Shown piece by piece: positions 1-9,496 of a DNA stretch of 35,175 nucleotides. The notes beneath the pieces were generated by a model. That model was not told where the DNA came from. It worked only from the letters and a program-made list of their open reading frames with translations, and did no database searches. The position numbers were made by a program, and so were the translations under genes. The first letter of the stretch is position 1, and every line of letters begins with the position of its first letter. Where the stretch lies: NCBI GenBank assembly GCA_024690405.1, contig JAILCU010000087.1, forward strand, positions 1-35,175, written 5' to 3'. This DNA is from Bacteroidales bacterium. GTDB taxonomy: Bacteria; Bacteroidota; Bacteroidia; Bacteroidales; Bacteroidaceae.

Positions 1-94
1 CGGCCCAGAAGTTCAGGTCCAGTCCCAGGTTGGGAAAGAACATCACGAACCACAGGATGGCTGCCAACAATATACTATAGACAACTTTTCTCAT
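1..94 (-). CDS. N-terminal fragment of a membrane protein, possibly a CPBP-type intramembrane protease; runs off the window edge
   Basis: Minus-strand ATG at 94..92 reads MRKVVYSILLAAILWFVMFFPNLGLDLNFWA, a hydrophobic N-terminus, open to the window edge. The family guess is from resemblance only. Confidence 0.4.
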   Translation of the reverse strand, partial: MRKVVYSILLAAILWFVMFFPNLGLDLNFWA

Positions 95-151
95 AAGGGA
101 GAAAAACAGAAGAATGAGCAGAAACGGACGCCGCGTGCGTATTCTTAAAAA

Positions 152-1042
152 TCAAAAGAAAACACTCAGCACGAGACCAATGACAAGCAGGATGCTGAAA
201 ATCATCTGCAACTTGGCAGTGCGCTCGTCCAGATTGGCATAGGAAGCCTTGCCGCCCTGCTCGTAGTTGAGAATCGTGCGGGCATTGCCCCAAGCCACGG
301 GCAAGGCCAGGAAGGCCGTAAGCAGCCACCAGGGCTCGATGCCAAAAGCCATGAGGCCAAGCAGCCACGCGAAGGGGAACAACACCTCTACAGCATAAAG
401 TTTCACGCCAAAACGACGGCCCGTGAGCATCGGGAACGTGTGGATGCCGGCACGGTTGTCGGTCTCGATATCGCGTACGTTATTGGCATGCAGGATGCCC
501 ACCGTGATGAGTCCGACGGGCAAGGCCAGCCACAGCACCTCCCATTGGATGGCGCCTGTGACGATGAACGACACACCCGTCATGGGCAGCAGGGAATAGC
601 ACATGATGATGACCAGGTCGCCCATCGCATGATATTTCAAACGAGGATAGCACAGCGAGAGCAGGATGCCGATGATGCCGATATATAATAAGGTGGGACC
701 GGTAAGACCGACAAGGGCCAGACCGCCCAGCACGGCAATGATATTCAGGCAGACCGACAAACGGCGGAACTCCTGCGGCGTGAACTGATGGTCCACCAAC
801 TGGCGCACGCCGAACGTATCGTCGGCATCCACGCCGCTACGATAGTCGGCTATATCGCTCCAGACATTGCCTGCAGCATGCACGAAGACGATGTTGACGA
901 GCGCCCAAAGGCCAAACCACCAGTTGACCTCGAAACCTTTGGCCCAGCACCAGGCGATGGTGACCACGACGGGCATGGTTGATGCGGGGAACGACCACGG
1001 ACGTGTGGCCAGAACCCAATCCTTAAAAGTGTGTTTTTCCAT
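152..1042 (-). CDS. menA: 1,4-dihydroxy-2-naphthoate polyprenyltransferase (UbiA superfamily)
   Basis: MEKHTFKDWVLATRPWSFPASTMPVVV...NVWSDIADYRSGVDADDTFGVRQLVD; multi-pass UbiA-type protein. The ORF-track start at 1264 lies inside the neighbouring gene; the MEKHTF start at 1042 fits better. Confidence 0.88.
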   Translation of the reverse strand: MEKHTFKDWVLATRPWSFPASTMPVVVTIAWCWAKGFEVNWWFGLWALVNIVFVHAAGNVWSDIADYRSGVDADDTFGVRQLVDHQFTPQEFRRLSVCLNIIAVLGGLALVGLTGPTLLYIGIIGILLSLCYPRLKYHAMGDLVIIMCYSLLPMTGVSFIVTGAIQWEVLWLALPVGLITVGILHANNVRDIETDNRAGIHTFPMLTGRRFGVKLYAVEVLFPFAWLLGLMAFGIEPWWLLTAFLALPVAWGNARTILNYEQGGKASYANLDERTAKLQMIFSILLVIGLVLSVFF

Positions 1043-1070
1043 ATCTGTCAAAAAACGATTCGATGAGAGA

Positions 1071-3449
1071 CTATCGCACAAGCACCTGCCTGCCGTTGCG
1101 GATGTACACGCCACGTCTGGGCTGCTGAACAGGTATGCCCGACGGTGTATACCAGGGCGCGACCACGTCATTCGTATGCAGCGAAGAGATACCATCGGCA
1201 TCAGGATGGAAGCAGCGGATATCCGCTCCGTTGCCTTGGTTCCAGAGGAGTTTTTTGTCGACATAAAACATAGGCCAGTAGTAGTTCCCCGGGATTAGTC
1301 CTTTCACGCTGAAAGGCACTTCTGCAGACCCTCCGGCAGGCACAATCGCATTGAAATCAACATCCTTCAAATAAACATAGTTGCCCTCAAGGCCCGCACT
1401 GTTGTAGAGGATACGCAGGAGCAACTCTCCGTCGAACTCTTCCGTGCCGTCGTTCTTCACCGTAATCGTTCCTTCGTAGGCCGGGATGAGCCGCGTAGCA
1501 GCATTGTCGTTGTTAAACCTGATGGCAGTCACGCTGAGATTCTCGCCCGATTCGCCCTGCGATTTAATATTGATTACGTACCGACCGATGACATTCCCCA
1601 ACTGCCCGTCTGTAGCCACAAGCAAGATGTTTTCGCCCGAGGCTTTAGGCATAAAGCCGAAAGGAATGGTTTCGGTGGCTCCTGCCTCGACGCTGACGCC
1701 AACAGGCCTTATCAGCGTAGCCGTAGAGCCCTGCCCCAGATAGAAATAGAGCGGTCCATAATACTCATCACCCTTATTCGTGATGCTGACAGAGACATCC
1801 TGCTGAAGACCAAGCTTATGCTTACTCGTGCAGCTAAAGGCCGTAGCCTCCAACGCTACGACGGGTTTCTTCCACTCCAGCGTGACAGCAGTGCCGTCAG
1901 AGGTGGCCAGGACGTAATGCTGCCTGACGTTCAGATTGGGAAGCCATTTGTCGGTGTCCCTCAAACGGCTTATGGGCACCAGTTTCCACGTTCCTTCGGG
2001 CAGCTCTGTGATCGGGAACGACACTTCGGCATAGAGATGACCATTGGGCAGCGGGTCTTTCGCCTGATAATATTTGCAGGCGGTATAGCTGCCGTCGGCC
2101 TGAGCATATCCGATTCCGAAATCAAAGAGATAAGAGTTGCACTGATCATTGCCGTAACTGGCCGTAATCTCATTGCCCTCCACCTTAACGATGGCCGAGA
2201 ACATGCGAACATTCGCAGGCTGCTCGCCCTCGTTCTTCTTGATGCCAATGATAACGCCCTGGTTCATGCTATAGCCATCATCGGAAGGACCGAGGCCATC
2301 ATACAGGCGCTCAGAACTGCGCTTCCGGCTGGAGATCGCGTTTTTGCGGATATTGCTGGAGTCCGAGTCCTCATTGCTGCCCGGATTGGCGACAGAGAGC
2401 ACGAAATAGCCGTCGCAATAGCCGCCCCATCCCCAATTGACATGGAAGAGGCTGCCATCGCAGCCATCGACAATGAACGAGTGACCGCTCTCGTAGCTAT
2501 GGCCGTCATAGATAACAGGCCGGCCGGCCTTCAGTTCAGCATAGATGAGATCAAGCCATTCGGAATAATCATAGTTCTCGCGTCTTTCGTAAGAAATGGT
2601 TGGCGAATAGTCGAAATAATGATATAAAGCATACAGGGCATCGTTTATTCTGGCACTCGTTCCACCGGAATTGAGATTTGTGTAATCCGCCTTGGCAGCT
2701 GCTCCGCAAGCTTTCATCAGCACAGCTACAGGCTTCACGACCTCATCGGGTTCGTCGGCAGAATAGGTGGCTTTCATTTTATCCCATTCAAAGACCGTAC
2801 CCGCCGGCACGCCTGGGAATGTCAGCTTGCCCGCATCCCCCCACGTCGTCACGCCCTCGTAAGCCGGAATGTCAGTTTTAACAGCAGCAGGCCAGCGATG
2901 ATAACACATGATCTGCGCCATCGTCGTAGCCACGCATCCTGTGATGGCCGGCTTGCCATCGGGCAGGACAGGACATTCATTGTTGTAGGGGCTGTATTGA
3001 TTCCACATGGTGGTGATGAGCGGAGCGATAGCAGCCTGCGACCACCCGGCAACAGGTTTGGTCTCCGGCGAAGCCTGCAGGCGTCTGATCTGACGGCCGT
3101 TGTCCTCTAACCACGCCTGCATGGCATCAGGTATGGTCTGGCTATCAAAATTACCATGATCTACATACCCCAGCACAGGCACCGTGGAATCGTCACCGCT
3201 GACAATAACGAAACCGTCTGATTCGCCCACATTGAAGACATAGTAACTGGCATCCTGCGCCCCGGAGGCTAACGTCATTCCGGGCTGACGACGGGCTGCC
3301 TTAAGGCGTTTCTGGCCTTGCTTCTGGTTTCTGGAAGCCATGAAGGCCGTTGCCTTGCGCAAGGCCTCATCCTGCCCGACGGGAGCAGCAAGAGCCGTTG
3401 CAGTGAGGCTCAAACCCAACACGAGCAATAAGGATTTCTTCTTAAACAT
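1071..3449 (-). CDS. C10 family (streptopain-like) cysteine peptidase with N-terminal inhibitor-like propeptide
   Basis: Signal peptide MFKKKSLLLVLGLSLTATALA; catalytic Cys block TGCVATTMAQIMCYHRWP; catalytic His block GHSFIVDGCDGSLFHVNWGWGG; C-terminal tail WYTPSGIPVQQPRRGVYIRNGRQVLVR. Confidence 0.9.
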   Translation of the reverse strand: MFKKKSLLLVLGLSLTATALAAPVGQDEALRKATAFMASRNQKQGQKRLKAARRQPGMTLASGAQDASYYVFNVGESDGFVIVSGDDSTVPVLGYVDHGNFDSQTIPDAMQAWLEDNGRQIRRLQASPETKPVAGWSQAAIAPLITTMWNQYSPYNNECPVLPDGKPAITGCVATTMAQIMCYHRWPAAVKTDIPAYEGVTTWGDAGKLTFPGVPAGTVFEWDKMKATYSADEPDEVVKPVAVLMKACGAAAKADYTNLNSGGTSARINDALYALYHYFDYSPTISYERRENYDYSEWLDLIYAELKAGRPVIYDGHSYESGHSFIVDGCDGSLFHVNWGWGGYCDGYFVLSVANPGSNEDSDSSNIRKNAISSRKRSSERLYDGLGPSDDGYSMNQGVIIGIKKNEGEQPANVRMFSAIVKVEGNEITASYGNDQCNSYLFDFGIGYAQADGSYTACKYYQAKDPLPNGHLYAEVSFPITELPEGTWKLVPISRLRDTDKWLPNLNVRQHYVLATSDGTAVTLEWKKPVVALEATAFSCTSKHKLGLQQDVSVSITNKGDEYYGPLYFYLGQGSTATLIRPVGVSVEAGATETIPFGFMPKASGENILLVATDGQLGNVIGRYVINIKSQGESGENLSVTAIRFNNDNAATRLIPAYEGTITVKNDGTEEFDGELLLRILYNSAGLEGNYVYLKDVDFNAIVPAGGSAEVPFSVKGLIPGNYYWPMFYVDKKLLWNQGNGADIRCFHPDADGISSLHTNDVVAPWYTPSGIPVQQPRRGVYIRNGRQVLVR

Positions 3450-3488
3450 AATCTATCCTGATTTTAGTACATAACCATTCTCATGGCA

Positions 3489-3519
3489 CAAAGATACAAT
3501 GAAGATTTTACCCCGACAA
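3489..3519 (-). promoter_or_regulatory. Bacteroidetes-type promoter for the C10 peptidase
   Basis: Minus strand TTG (3519-3517), 20 nt, TATCTTTG (3496-3489); matches the TTTG-N19-21-TAnnTTTG consensus. Confidence 0.65.
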
Positions 3520-3636
3520 GAAAATGGCCCGTTTTTTGGGCCTTCATGCCATTTTTGTCCGTCCAAAAGCTCACCGGCAGGTCTCTTGAACAAAACACAA
3601 GCACCCGAGCACAGCCCTGAAAAGCGTAAAAAAGGT

Positions 3637-3678
3637 GACGAACCCCATTAAGTAAAAAGTACCTAAGCGGGGTTCGTC
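3637..3678 (-). terminator. Intrinsic terminator downstream of tRNA-His
   Basis: 10-bp perfect stem GACGAACCCC / GGGGTTCGTC with a partly paired loop, followed on the minus strand by ACCTTTTTTACG. Confidence 0.7.
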
Positions 3679-3692
3679 GGGGGAGGGAGGGA

Positions 3693-3770
3693 TGGGGTGA
3701 CTAGTGGGATTCGAACCCACGACATTCAGAACCACAATCTGACGCTCTAACCAACTGAACTATAGTCACC
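3693..3770 (-). tRNA. tRNA-His (GTG anticodon), CCA encoded
   Basis: Minus strand GGTGACTATAGTTCAGTTGGTTAGAGCGTCAGATTGTGGTTCTGAATGTCGTGGGTTCGAATCCCACTAGTCACCCCA: GTG in the anticodon loop, GGTTCGAATCC T-arm, G-1 opposite C73 as expected for tRNA-His. Confidence 0.95.
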
Positions 3771-3809
3771 ATGTTAGAACTTGCGTGGCCTTATCGGCTT
3801 TTGCGGGTG

Positions 3810-3840
3810 CAAAGGTAAATCATTTCTGCGAAACCACCAA
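3810..3840 (-). promoter_or_regulatory. Bacteroidetes-type promoter for tRNA-His
   Basis: Minus strand TTG (3840-3838), 20 nt, TACCTTTG (3817-3810). Confidence 0.65.
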
Positions 3841-3940
3841 CATTTTTCGCCACTTTTTATTCAAAAGAAACAAAAGAAATGCAAGAAGGAGGGTTAGGGA
3901 GCAACAGATGCTGACATTTTGGCATAAAAAATCTAAAACA

Positions 3941-3972
3941 TTTGGTCGTTCAAAGTTTTTACTCTACCTTTG
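3941..3972 (+). promoter_or_regulatory. Bacteroidetes-type promoter upstream of rlmN
   Basis: TTTG (3941-3944), N20, TACCTTTG (3965-3972). Confidence 0.7.
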
Positions 3973-4094
3973 CACAACAAAAGCCCAGCCCTGTACGGAC
4001 AGGCTGGCATCAACGGAAAAAGAAGTCCACATCCATAGCGTGTAAGCATGAACACGCTATATCTTAATATAAAGGTACGCGCGCGAGGAGAATC

Positions 4095-5144
4095 ATGACA
4101 AACGCCGACAAGAAACCACTGCTGGGCATGATGCCCAATGAGCTGAAAAATGTGGCCGCTGAAGTGGGAGCACCTGCTTTTGCAGCCCGGCAGATGGCAC
4201 AGTGGATCTACCAGAAGGGCGTCACCGCCATCGACGGGATGACCAACCTCAGCCGTGCCGTGCGCGAACGCTTGAACGAACGCTACGAGGTGGGGCTGAC
4301 TCCGCCCGTGGCTGCCCAGCATAGTCTGGACGGCACCGCCAAGTACCTCTTCCCCACCCGATCGGGCCAACGCGTAGAGACGGTGTTCATCCCCGATGCC
4401 GAGCGAGGCACGGTATGCGTCAGTTGCCAGGTGGGGTGCAAAATGGCTTGTCAGTTCTGCATGACGGGCCGCCAGGGATTCCAAGGCAACCTCACCGTCA
4501 CCGATATTCTGAACCAGATCTATGCCCTGCCCGAGCGCGACCGGCTCACCAACATCGTGTTCATGGGACAAGGCGAACCGATGGACAATCTCGATGCCGT
4601 GCTCCCCGCCACCGAGCTGCTCATGGCGGACTACGGATGGGCGTGGAGTCCGCGACGCATCACGGTGTCAACCGTAGGACTGCGCAAAGGGCTCAAGCGG
4701 TTCCTCGACGAGAGTCCGTGCCACCTGGCGATCAGCCTGCACAACCCGTTCCACGACGAGCGTGCGGCCATCATGCTGGCCGAACGCAGTTACGCGCTGA
4801 GCGAGATGCTCGAGTTGCTGCGCCAATACGATTGGACAGGCCAGCGCCGTCTCTCCTTCGAATACATCATCTTCGGGGGGAATAACTCTGAAAAAGGCAA
4901 CGGCACCGAACGCCATGCCCGCGAACTGGTAAGGCTGTTAGGTCAGACAGAATGCCGGGTGAACCTCATACGATGGCACGTGCTGCCCGGCGAAGAACAC
5001 CTCCACGAAGCCGACTCGCAACACATGACGGCTTTCCGCGATTACCTCACGCACCACGGTGTGCGTTGCACCATCCGCGCCTCACGCGGTCAAGACATCG
5101 ACGCCGCCTGCGGACTATTAAACACTAAAGACAAACAACAATGA
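4095..5144 (+). CDS. rlmN: 23S rRNA (adenine(2503)-C(2))-methyltransferase, radical SAM
   Basis: Radical SAM motif CQVGCKMACQFCMTGRQGFQGNLTVTDILNQI, FMGQGEPMDN, STVGL, C-terminal RASRGQDIDAACGLL. Confidence 0.95.
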   Translation: MTNADKKPLLGMMPNELKNVAAEVGAPAFAARQMAQWIYQKGVTAIDGMTNLSRAVRERLNERYEVGLTPPVAAQHSLDGTAKYLFPTRSGQRVETVFIPDAERGTVCVSCQVGCKMACQFCMTGRQGFQGNLTVTDILNQIYALPERDRLTNIVFMGQGEPMDNLDAVLPATELLMADYGWAWSPRRITVSTVGLRKGLKRFLDESPCHLAISLHNPFHDERAAIMLAERSYALSEMLELLRQYDWTGQRRLSFEYIIFGGNNSEKGNGTERHARELVRLLGQTECRVNLIRWHVLPGEEHLHEADSQHMTAFRDYLTHHGVRCTIRASRGQDIDAACGLLNTKDKQQ

Positions 5145-6202
5145 AACGGTTTATTCTCCTCTCTGTACTGCTCACCGCCATGCTCTCCGCATGCAAGAAG
5201 GAGTTCGTGATTCCCCGTGCCAGCGGACGGCCTTACGAGGTGATGGTGGTGATGAGCGACCAGGCGTGGCAGGCCAAACAGGGTCGCGCGCTCTTCAATG
5301 TTCTGGACACCGATATCCCCGGACTTCCCCAGCCCGAGCGCTCGTTTCACATCTCGCAAGTCGACCCGAAGCGTTTCGACAACATCCTCAACATCTTCCG
5401 CAACATCATCATCGTGGATATCAATAAACAGATCTACACCAAGACGACGATGAAGTTCACGCGAGACAAATATGCGATGGAGCAGATTGTGCTCACCATT
5501 CAGAGTCCGACGCCCGAGGAATTCGCCGACTTCTGCTTCGACCATGGCCAGGACATCATCGATTTCCTGACGAAGATGGAGATGAACCGCCTCGTCAAGG
5601 AACTGCAGACGAAATATTCCAAGCAAACAGCCCAGCTGGCCCAAGAAATCTTCGATTGCGAATTCCATGCACCCGAGGAGATCAAAAGTTACAAGCGGGG
5701 CAAGAATTTCTTCTGGACGTCGAGCAACGGCTCTTCGGCACTGGTGAACATCTGCATGTACAGCTATCCCTACGAGGGTCCCGAGACCTTTAACAAGCGG
5801 TATATCCTGGCCAAACGTGACAGCGTGATGGCAGAAAACATCCCCGGCACCCTGCCCTCTATGCACATGGCCACCGACACGCTCTGCACCTCCGTCAAGC
5901 CGATCGTCGTACACAACCAGTATGCCCTCGAGGCACGCGGCTTGTGGTACATGGAGAACGACGGAATGGGCGGACCTTTCGTCAGCCACTCGCGCGTCGA
6001 CACCACCCGCAACCTCGTCATCGTGGTCGAAGGCTTTGTCTTTGCACCGGAGAAAATGAAACGCGGACTCATGCGCCGCCTCGAGGGCTCGCTCTACACG
6101 CTCAACCTGCCCGACGAGAAGACATCACCGATCGTCACCACCCTCGAAGAGGTGGCCGTGACGCCCGAAGAGCAGAAGGCTGCACGACGCGAAAAGAAAT
6201 AA
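5141..6202 (+). CDS. DUF4837 family lipoprotein
   Basis: Lipoprotein signal MKRFILLSVLLTAMLSAC; body RPYEVMVVMSDQAWQAKQGRALFNVLDTDIPGLPQPERSFHISQV resembles DUF4837. Start overlaps the rlmN stop by ATGA. Confidence 0.8.
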   Translation: MKRFILLSVLLTAMLSACKKEFVIPRASGRPYEVMVVMSDQAWQAKQGRALFNVLDTDIPGLPQPERSFHISQVDPKRFDNILNIFRNIIIVDINKQIYTKTTMKFTRDKYAMEQIVLTIQSPTPEEFADFCFDHGQDIIDFLTKMEMNRLVKELQTKYSKQTAQLAQEIFDCEFHAPEEIKSYKRGKNFFWTSSNGSSALVNICMYSYPYEGPETFNKRYILAKRDSVMAENIPGTLPSMHMATDTLCTSVKPIVVHNQYALEARGLWYMENDGMGGPFVSHSRVDTTRNLVIVVEGFVFAPEKMKRGLMRRLEGSLYTLNLPDEKTSPIVTTLEEVAVTPEEQKAARREKK

Positions 6203-6301
6203 GCCTGCCGGGGATTTGTGCCGTAGTGACACCGCCCCCTCTTCTCCCCCCTACCGTCCAACGGCCATCATGATCAGAATCAGAAACAAAAACAATACAA
6301 T

Positions 6302-7369
6302 ATGAGTAAGATAAAAGTAGGCATTACACATGGCGACCCCAACGGAATTGGCTATGAAGTCATTCTGAAGACCTTTGCAGACCCCACCATGATGGAGCTC
6401 TGCACGCCCATCATCTACGGCTCGCCAAAAGTGGCCAGCTACCACCGCAAGAGCCTCGATTTGCAAGTGAATTTCAGTCCTATCTCGCAAGCTTCCGATG
6501 CACATGCCGACACGCTCAACGTGCTCCACTGCACCGCTGACGAAGTAAAGATTGAGCTCGGACAAGCCAGCGAGGAAGCCGGCGAAGCCGCACTGGCAGC
6601 CCTTGAAAGGGCGATTAACGACTGGCGCCAAGGAGAAATCGACGTGCTCGTGACAGCCCCTATCAACAAGCATTCCATTCAGAGCGAGAAGTTCCATTTT
6701 CCCGGACACACAGAATACATCGAGGAGCGTACGGGAAAGGACGGACAGAAAGCGCTTATGATATTGATGAACGAGCACGTGCGGGTAGCACTGGCCACCA
6801 CGCACCTGCCCATCAGCGAAGTAGCAGCAGCCATTTCAGAGGACGGTCTGCTGGCCAAGCTACGTATTCTCAACCACTCGCTACGCCGTGACTTCAATGT
6901 AGAAAAACCACGTATTGCCATGCTGGCACTTAACCCCCATGCGGGCGACAACGGGCTGTTGGGCAACGAGGAACAGACGATCCTCAAACCCGCCATCGAC
7001 AAAGCAGCAGAAGAGGGTATCAATGTCTATGGTCCCTTCCCTGCCGACGGTTTCTTCGGCACAAGAAGCTACGAATACTACGACGCCATTCTCGCGATGT
7101 ACCACGACCAAGGCCTGGCACCTTTCAAACTGCTGGCCATGGACGACGGCGTCAACTTCACCGCAGGCCTGGATATCGTACGTACCAGTCCCGACCACGG
7201 CACAGCTTACGACATCGCCGGACAAGGACAGGCCGACGAGAACTCGTTCCGCCAGGCCATTTATGCCGCCATCGACATCTACAGGGCCCGTCAGGCATGG
7301 GACGAAGCACACCAGGCTCCGCTTGAAAAGCTCTATGTGGACAAGCGCGACCGTTCTGAAAGAGGATAA
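6302..7369 (+). CDS. pdxA: 4-hydroxythreonine-4-phosphate dehydrogenase
   Basis: ITHGDPNGIGYEVILKTF, TAPINKHSIQ, LNPHAGDNGLLGNEE, MYHDQGLAPFKLLAMDDGVNFTAGL. Confidence 0.95.
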   Translation: MSKIKVGITHGDPNGIGYEVILKTFADPTMMELCTPIIYGSPKVASYHRKSLDLQVNFSPISQASDAHADTLNVLHCTADEVKIELGQASEEAGEAALAALERAINDWRQGEIDVLVTAPINKHSIQSEKFHFPGHTEYIEERTGKDGQKALMILMNEHVRVALATTHLPISEVAAAISEDGLLAKLRILNHSLRRDFNVEKPRIAMLALNPHAGDNGLLGNEEQTILKPAIDKAAEEGINVYGPFPADGFFGTRSYEYYDAILAMYHDQGLAPFKLLAMDDGVNFTAGLDIVRTSPDHGTAYDIAGQGQADENSFRQAIYAAIDIYRARQAWDEAHQAPLEKLYVDKRDRSERG

Positions 7370-7370
7370 T

Positions 7371-8627
7371 ATGGATACCAAAGCTCTGCAACCCATCAAA
7401 CAACGCTATGGCATCGTAGGCAATTGCGAAGCGCTGAACCATGCCCTCGACACGGCTCTCCAAGTGGCCAAGACCGACCTTTCGGTGCTCATCACCGGCG
7501 AGAGCGGCGTGGGTAAGGAAATCATTCCGCGCCTCATCCATGACAATAGCCTGCGCCGCACCCGCAAATATTTTGCCATCAACTGCGGCTCCATTCCCGA
7601 AGGCACCATCGACAGCGAACTCTTCGGTCACGAAAAAGGCGCCTTCACGGGAGCCATTGCCGAACACGAAGGCTATTTCGGTGCCGCCGACGGAGGTACG
7701 CTCTTCCTCGACGAGGTGGGCGAACTCCCCCTAAGCACACAAGCCCGTTTGTTGCGTGTGCTTGAGAATGGAGAATACATCCGTGTGGGCAGCAGCGTGG
7801 TGAGAAAGACCAACGTGCGCGTCGTGGCTGCAACCAATGTCAATATCCAGGCCGCCATACGCGACGGCCATTTCCGCGAAGACCTCTTCTATCGTCTCAA
7901 TACGATTCCCATCAAAATGCCACCTTTGCGCGAACGCGGGGAGGACATCATCCTCCTGTTCAAGAAGTTCGCCATGGAAATTGCGGCCAAATACCAGATG
8001 CCCGAGCGTATCACGCTCTCGCCCGAGGCAGAGGAAATCATGAAGCGCTACAAATGGCCGGGAAACATTCGACAACTCAAGAACGTCACGGAACAGATGT
8101 CCATCCTCCTGCGCGATACACGCGTAGTGACCCCCGACATCCTCTCCGACTATGAGATATGGCCCACCATCGAGGAGAAAGGCGGCCTCGTACGCGTAGG
8201 CAGGAACAACGACCAGACGCACAGCTATCAGACCGAACGCGAAATGCTCTTCCAAATGATCAACGCCTTGCACCGCGAGGTGAACGACCTGAAACAGCAA
8301 CTCTCCACGATGTCTCCCGGGAGTGGGCTTCAAGGTGCGACTATGCCGATGGCTGCCCCGCAACAGCCCATGAGTTCCAGACCTGCCGTAGTTCCTACCG
8401 TGGTTTCCACCCATTCCTCAGGCCCGATTCGGGACAACCATACCGACACGCCTTATGCCGAGGAATATGTAGAGGAATCGCTTTCCATCGATGAGCAGGA
8501 AAAGCACCTCATTATCAAGGCCCTCGAGAAAAACCGGGGACGGCGCAAGCGTGCAGCAGAAGAACTGCACATTAGCGAACGAACACTTTACCGCAAGATC
8601 AAGGAATACGGACTCGACGACATCTGA
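7371..8627 (+). CDS. Sigma-54-dependent transcriptional regulator without receiver domain
   Basis: GESGVGKE Walker A, ELFGHEKGAFTGA, GGTLFLDEVGELPLSTQARLLRVLE, C-terminal Fis-type HTH KRAAEELHISERTLYRKIKEYGL. The MDTKALQ start at 7371 is preferred over the ORF-track start inside pdxA. Confidence 0.9.
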   Translation: MDTKALQPIKQRYGIVGNCEALNHALDTALQVAKTDLSVLITGESGVGKEIIPRLIHDNSLRRTRKYFAINCGSIPEGTIDSELFGHEKGAFTGAIAEHEGYFGAADGGTLFLDEVGELPLSTQARLLRVLENGEYIRVGSSVVRKTNVRVVAATNVNIQAAIRDGHFREDLFYRLNTIPIKMPPLRERGEDIILLFKKFAMEIAAKYQMPERITLSPEAEEIMKRYKWPGNIRQLKNVTEQMSILLRDTRVVTPDILSDYEIWPTIEEKGGLVRVGRNNDQTHSYQTEREMLFQMINALHREVNDLKQQLSTMSPGSGLQGATMPMAAPQQPMSSRPAVVPTVVSTHSSGPIRDNHTDTPYAEEYVEESLSIDEQEKHLIIKALEKNRGRRKRAAEELHISERTLYRKIKEYGLDDI

Positions 8628-8734
8628 GGCTCCCTATCCCTGCGTATTTCCAACCAGCACTATCCACCGCTCGAAAAAGACCAGCCCCCGCCAGGTATTG
8701 ACCTTCGGGTATCCCGACAAAGGCGAAGCATCAC

Positions 8735-9385
8735 ATGAAAAAAACTTCCTTCAAAAACATCCGGTCCGACAAGTCGCAAGATGCATCAGCAGATTCCCGG
8801 AGAAACGATTCTCCGGTTCGCTCCTTTCGCGTACGAATGCCCTCGGGCACATGGCATGGCAGCCAGCTGCTCGCGTCTGTCATCGTGACGCTGTTATCCC
8901 TCTCCACGTGCCTGCTGACACTCACTTCGTGCTCTATCAGCTACAAGTTCAATGGCGCCAGCATCGACTACGCGACTACCAAGACCATACAGATCGACCC
9001 ATTCCCTATCCGTTCAGCCTACGTATGGGCGCCGATGCAATCCATTTTCAATAACCGCCTCACCGACATCTATGCACAACAGACTAAACTGCGGCAGGTC
9101 AAACGTGGCGGCGACCTCATCGTTGCAGGCGAAATCACTGGCTTTGACCAGTTTAACAAGGGAGTAGGCAGTGATGGATACAGTTCACAAGTGCAGTTGA
9201 AGATGACCGTCAACGTTCGCTTCACCAACAACAAGAAACACACCGATGACTTCGAACGCCAGTTCACGGCCACTACGGAATACGATGCCACCCAGCAGTT
9301 GGTAAACGTACAGGAGGAACTCGTCACGCAGATGACCAAGGACATTGTTGACCAGATCTTCAACGCCACCGTGGCGAATTGGTAA
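8735..9385 (+). CDS. lptE: LptE-family LPS assembly lipoprotein
   Basis: Lipobox LTSC then SISYKFNGASIDYATTKTIQIDPFPIRSAYVWAPMQSIFNNRLTD; C-terminal VTQMTKDIVDQIFNATVANW. An in-frame ATG at 8837 would give a more typical signal length. Confidence 0.8.
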   Translation: MKKTSFKNIRSDKSQDASADSRRNDSPVRSFRVRMPSGTWHGSQLLASVIVTLLSLSTCLLTLTSCSISYKFNGASIDYATTKTIQIDPFPIRSAYVWAPMQSIFNNRLTDIYAQQTKLRQVKRGGDLIVAGEITGFDQFNKGVGSDGYSSQVQLKMTVNVRFTNNKKHTDDFERQFTATTEYDATQQLVNVQEELVTQMTKDIVDQIFNATVANW

Positions 9386-9455
9386 ACATCCGGAACGCAC
9401 ATCTTACTTATCTAAAAAGTAAACATCCGGAACGCACATCTAACCTATCTAAAAA
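9382..9455. repeat. Tandem repeat, 2 x 37 bp, starting in the lptE stop codon region
   Basis: GTAAACATCCGGAACGCACATCttacTTATCTAAAAA repeated at 9419 with two differences. Confidence 0.9.
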
Positions 9456-9496
9456 GACATCATCAAGGCCTCCGTAGCCAATAAACGACTATCGAC

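Noticed and set aside
1818-2627. 269-aa plus-strand ORF
   Set aside because: Antisense to the C10 peptidase whose catalytic blocks are clear.
6915-7370. N-terminal extension of the sigma-54 regulator ORF
   Set aside because: Overlaps pdxA in another frame; low-complexity Ser/Thr/Pro sequence; MDTKALQ at 7371 is a better start.
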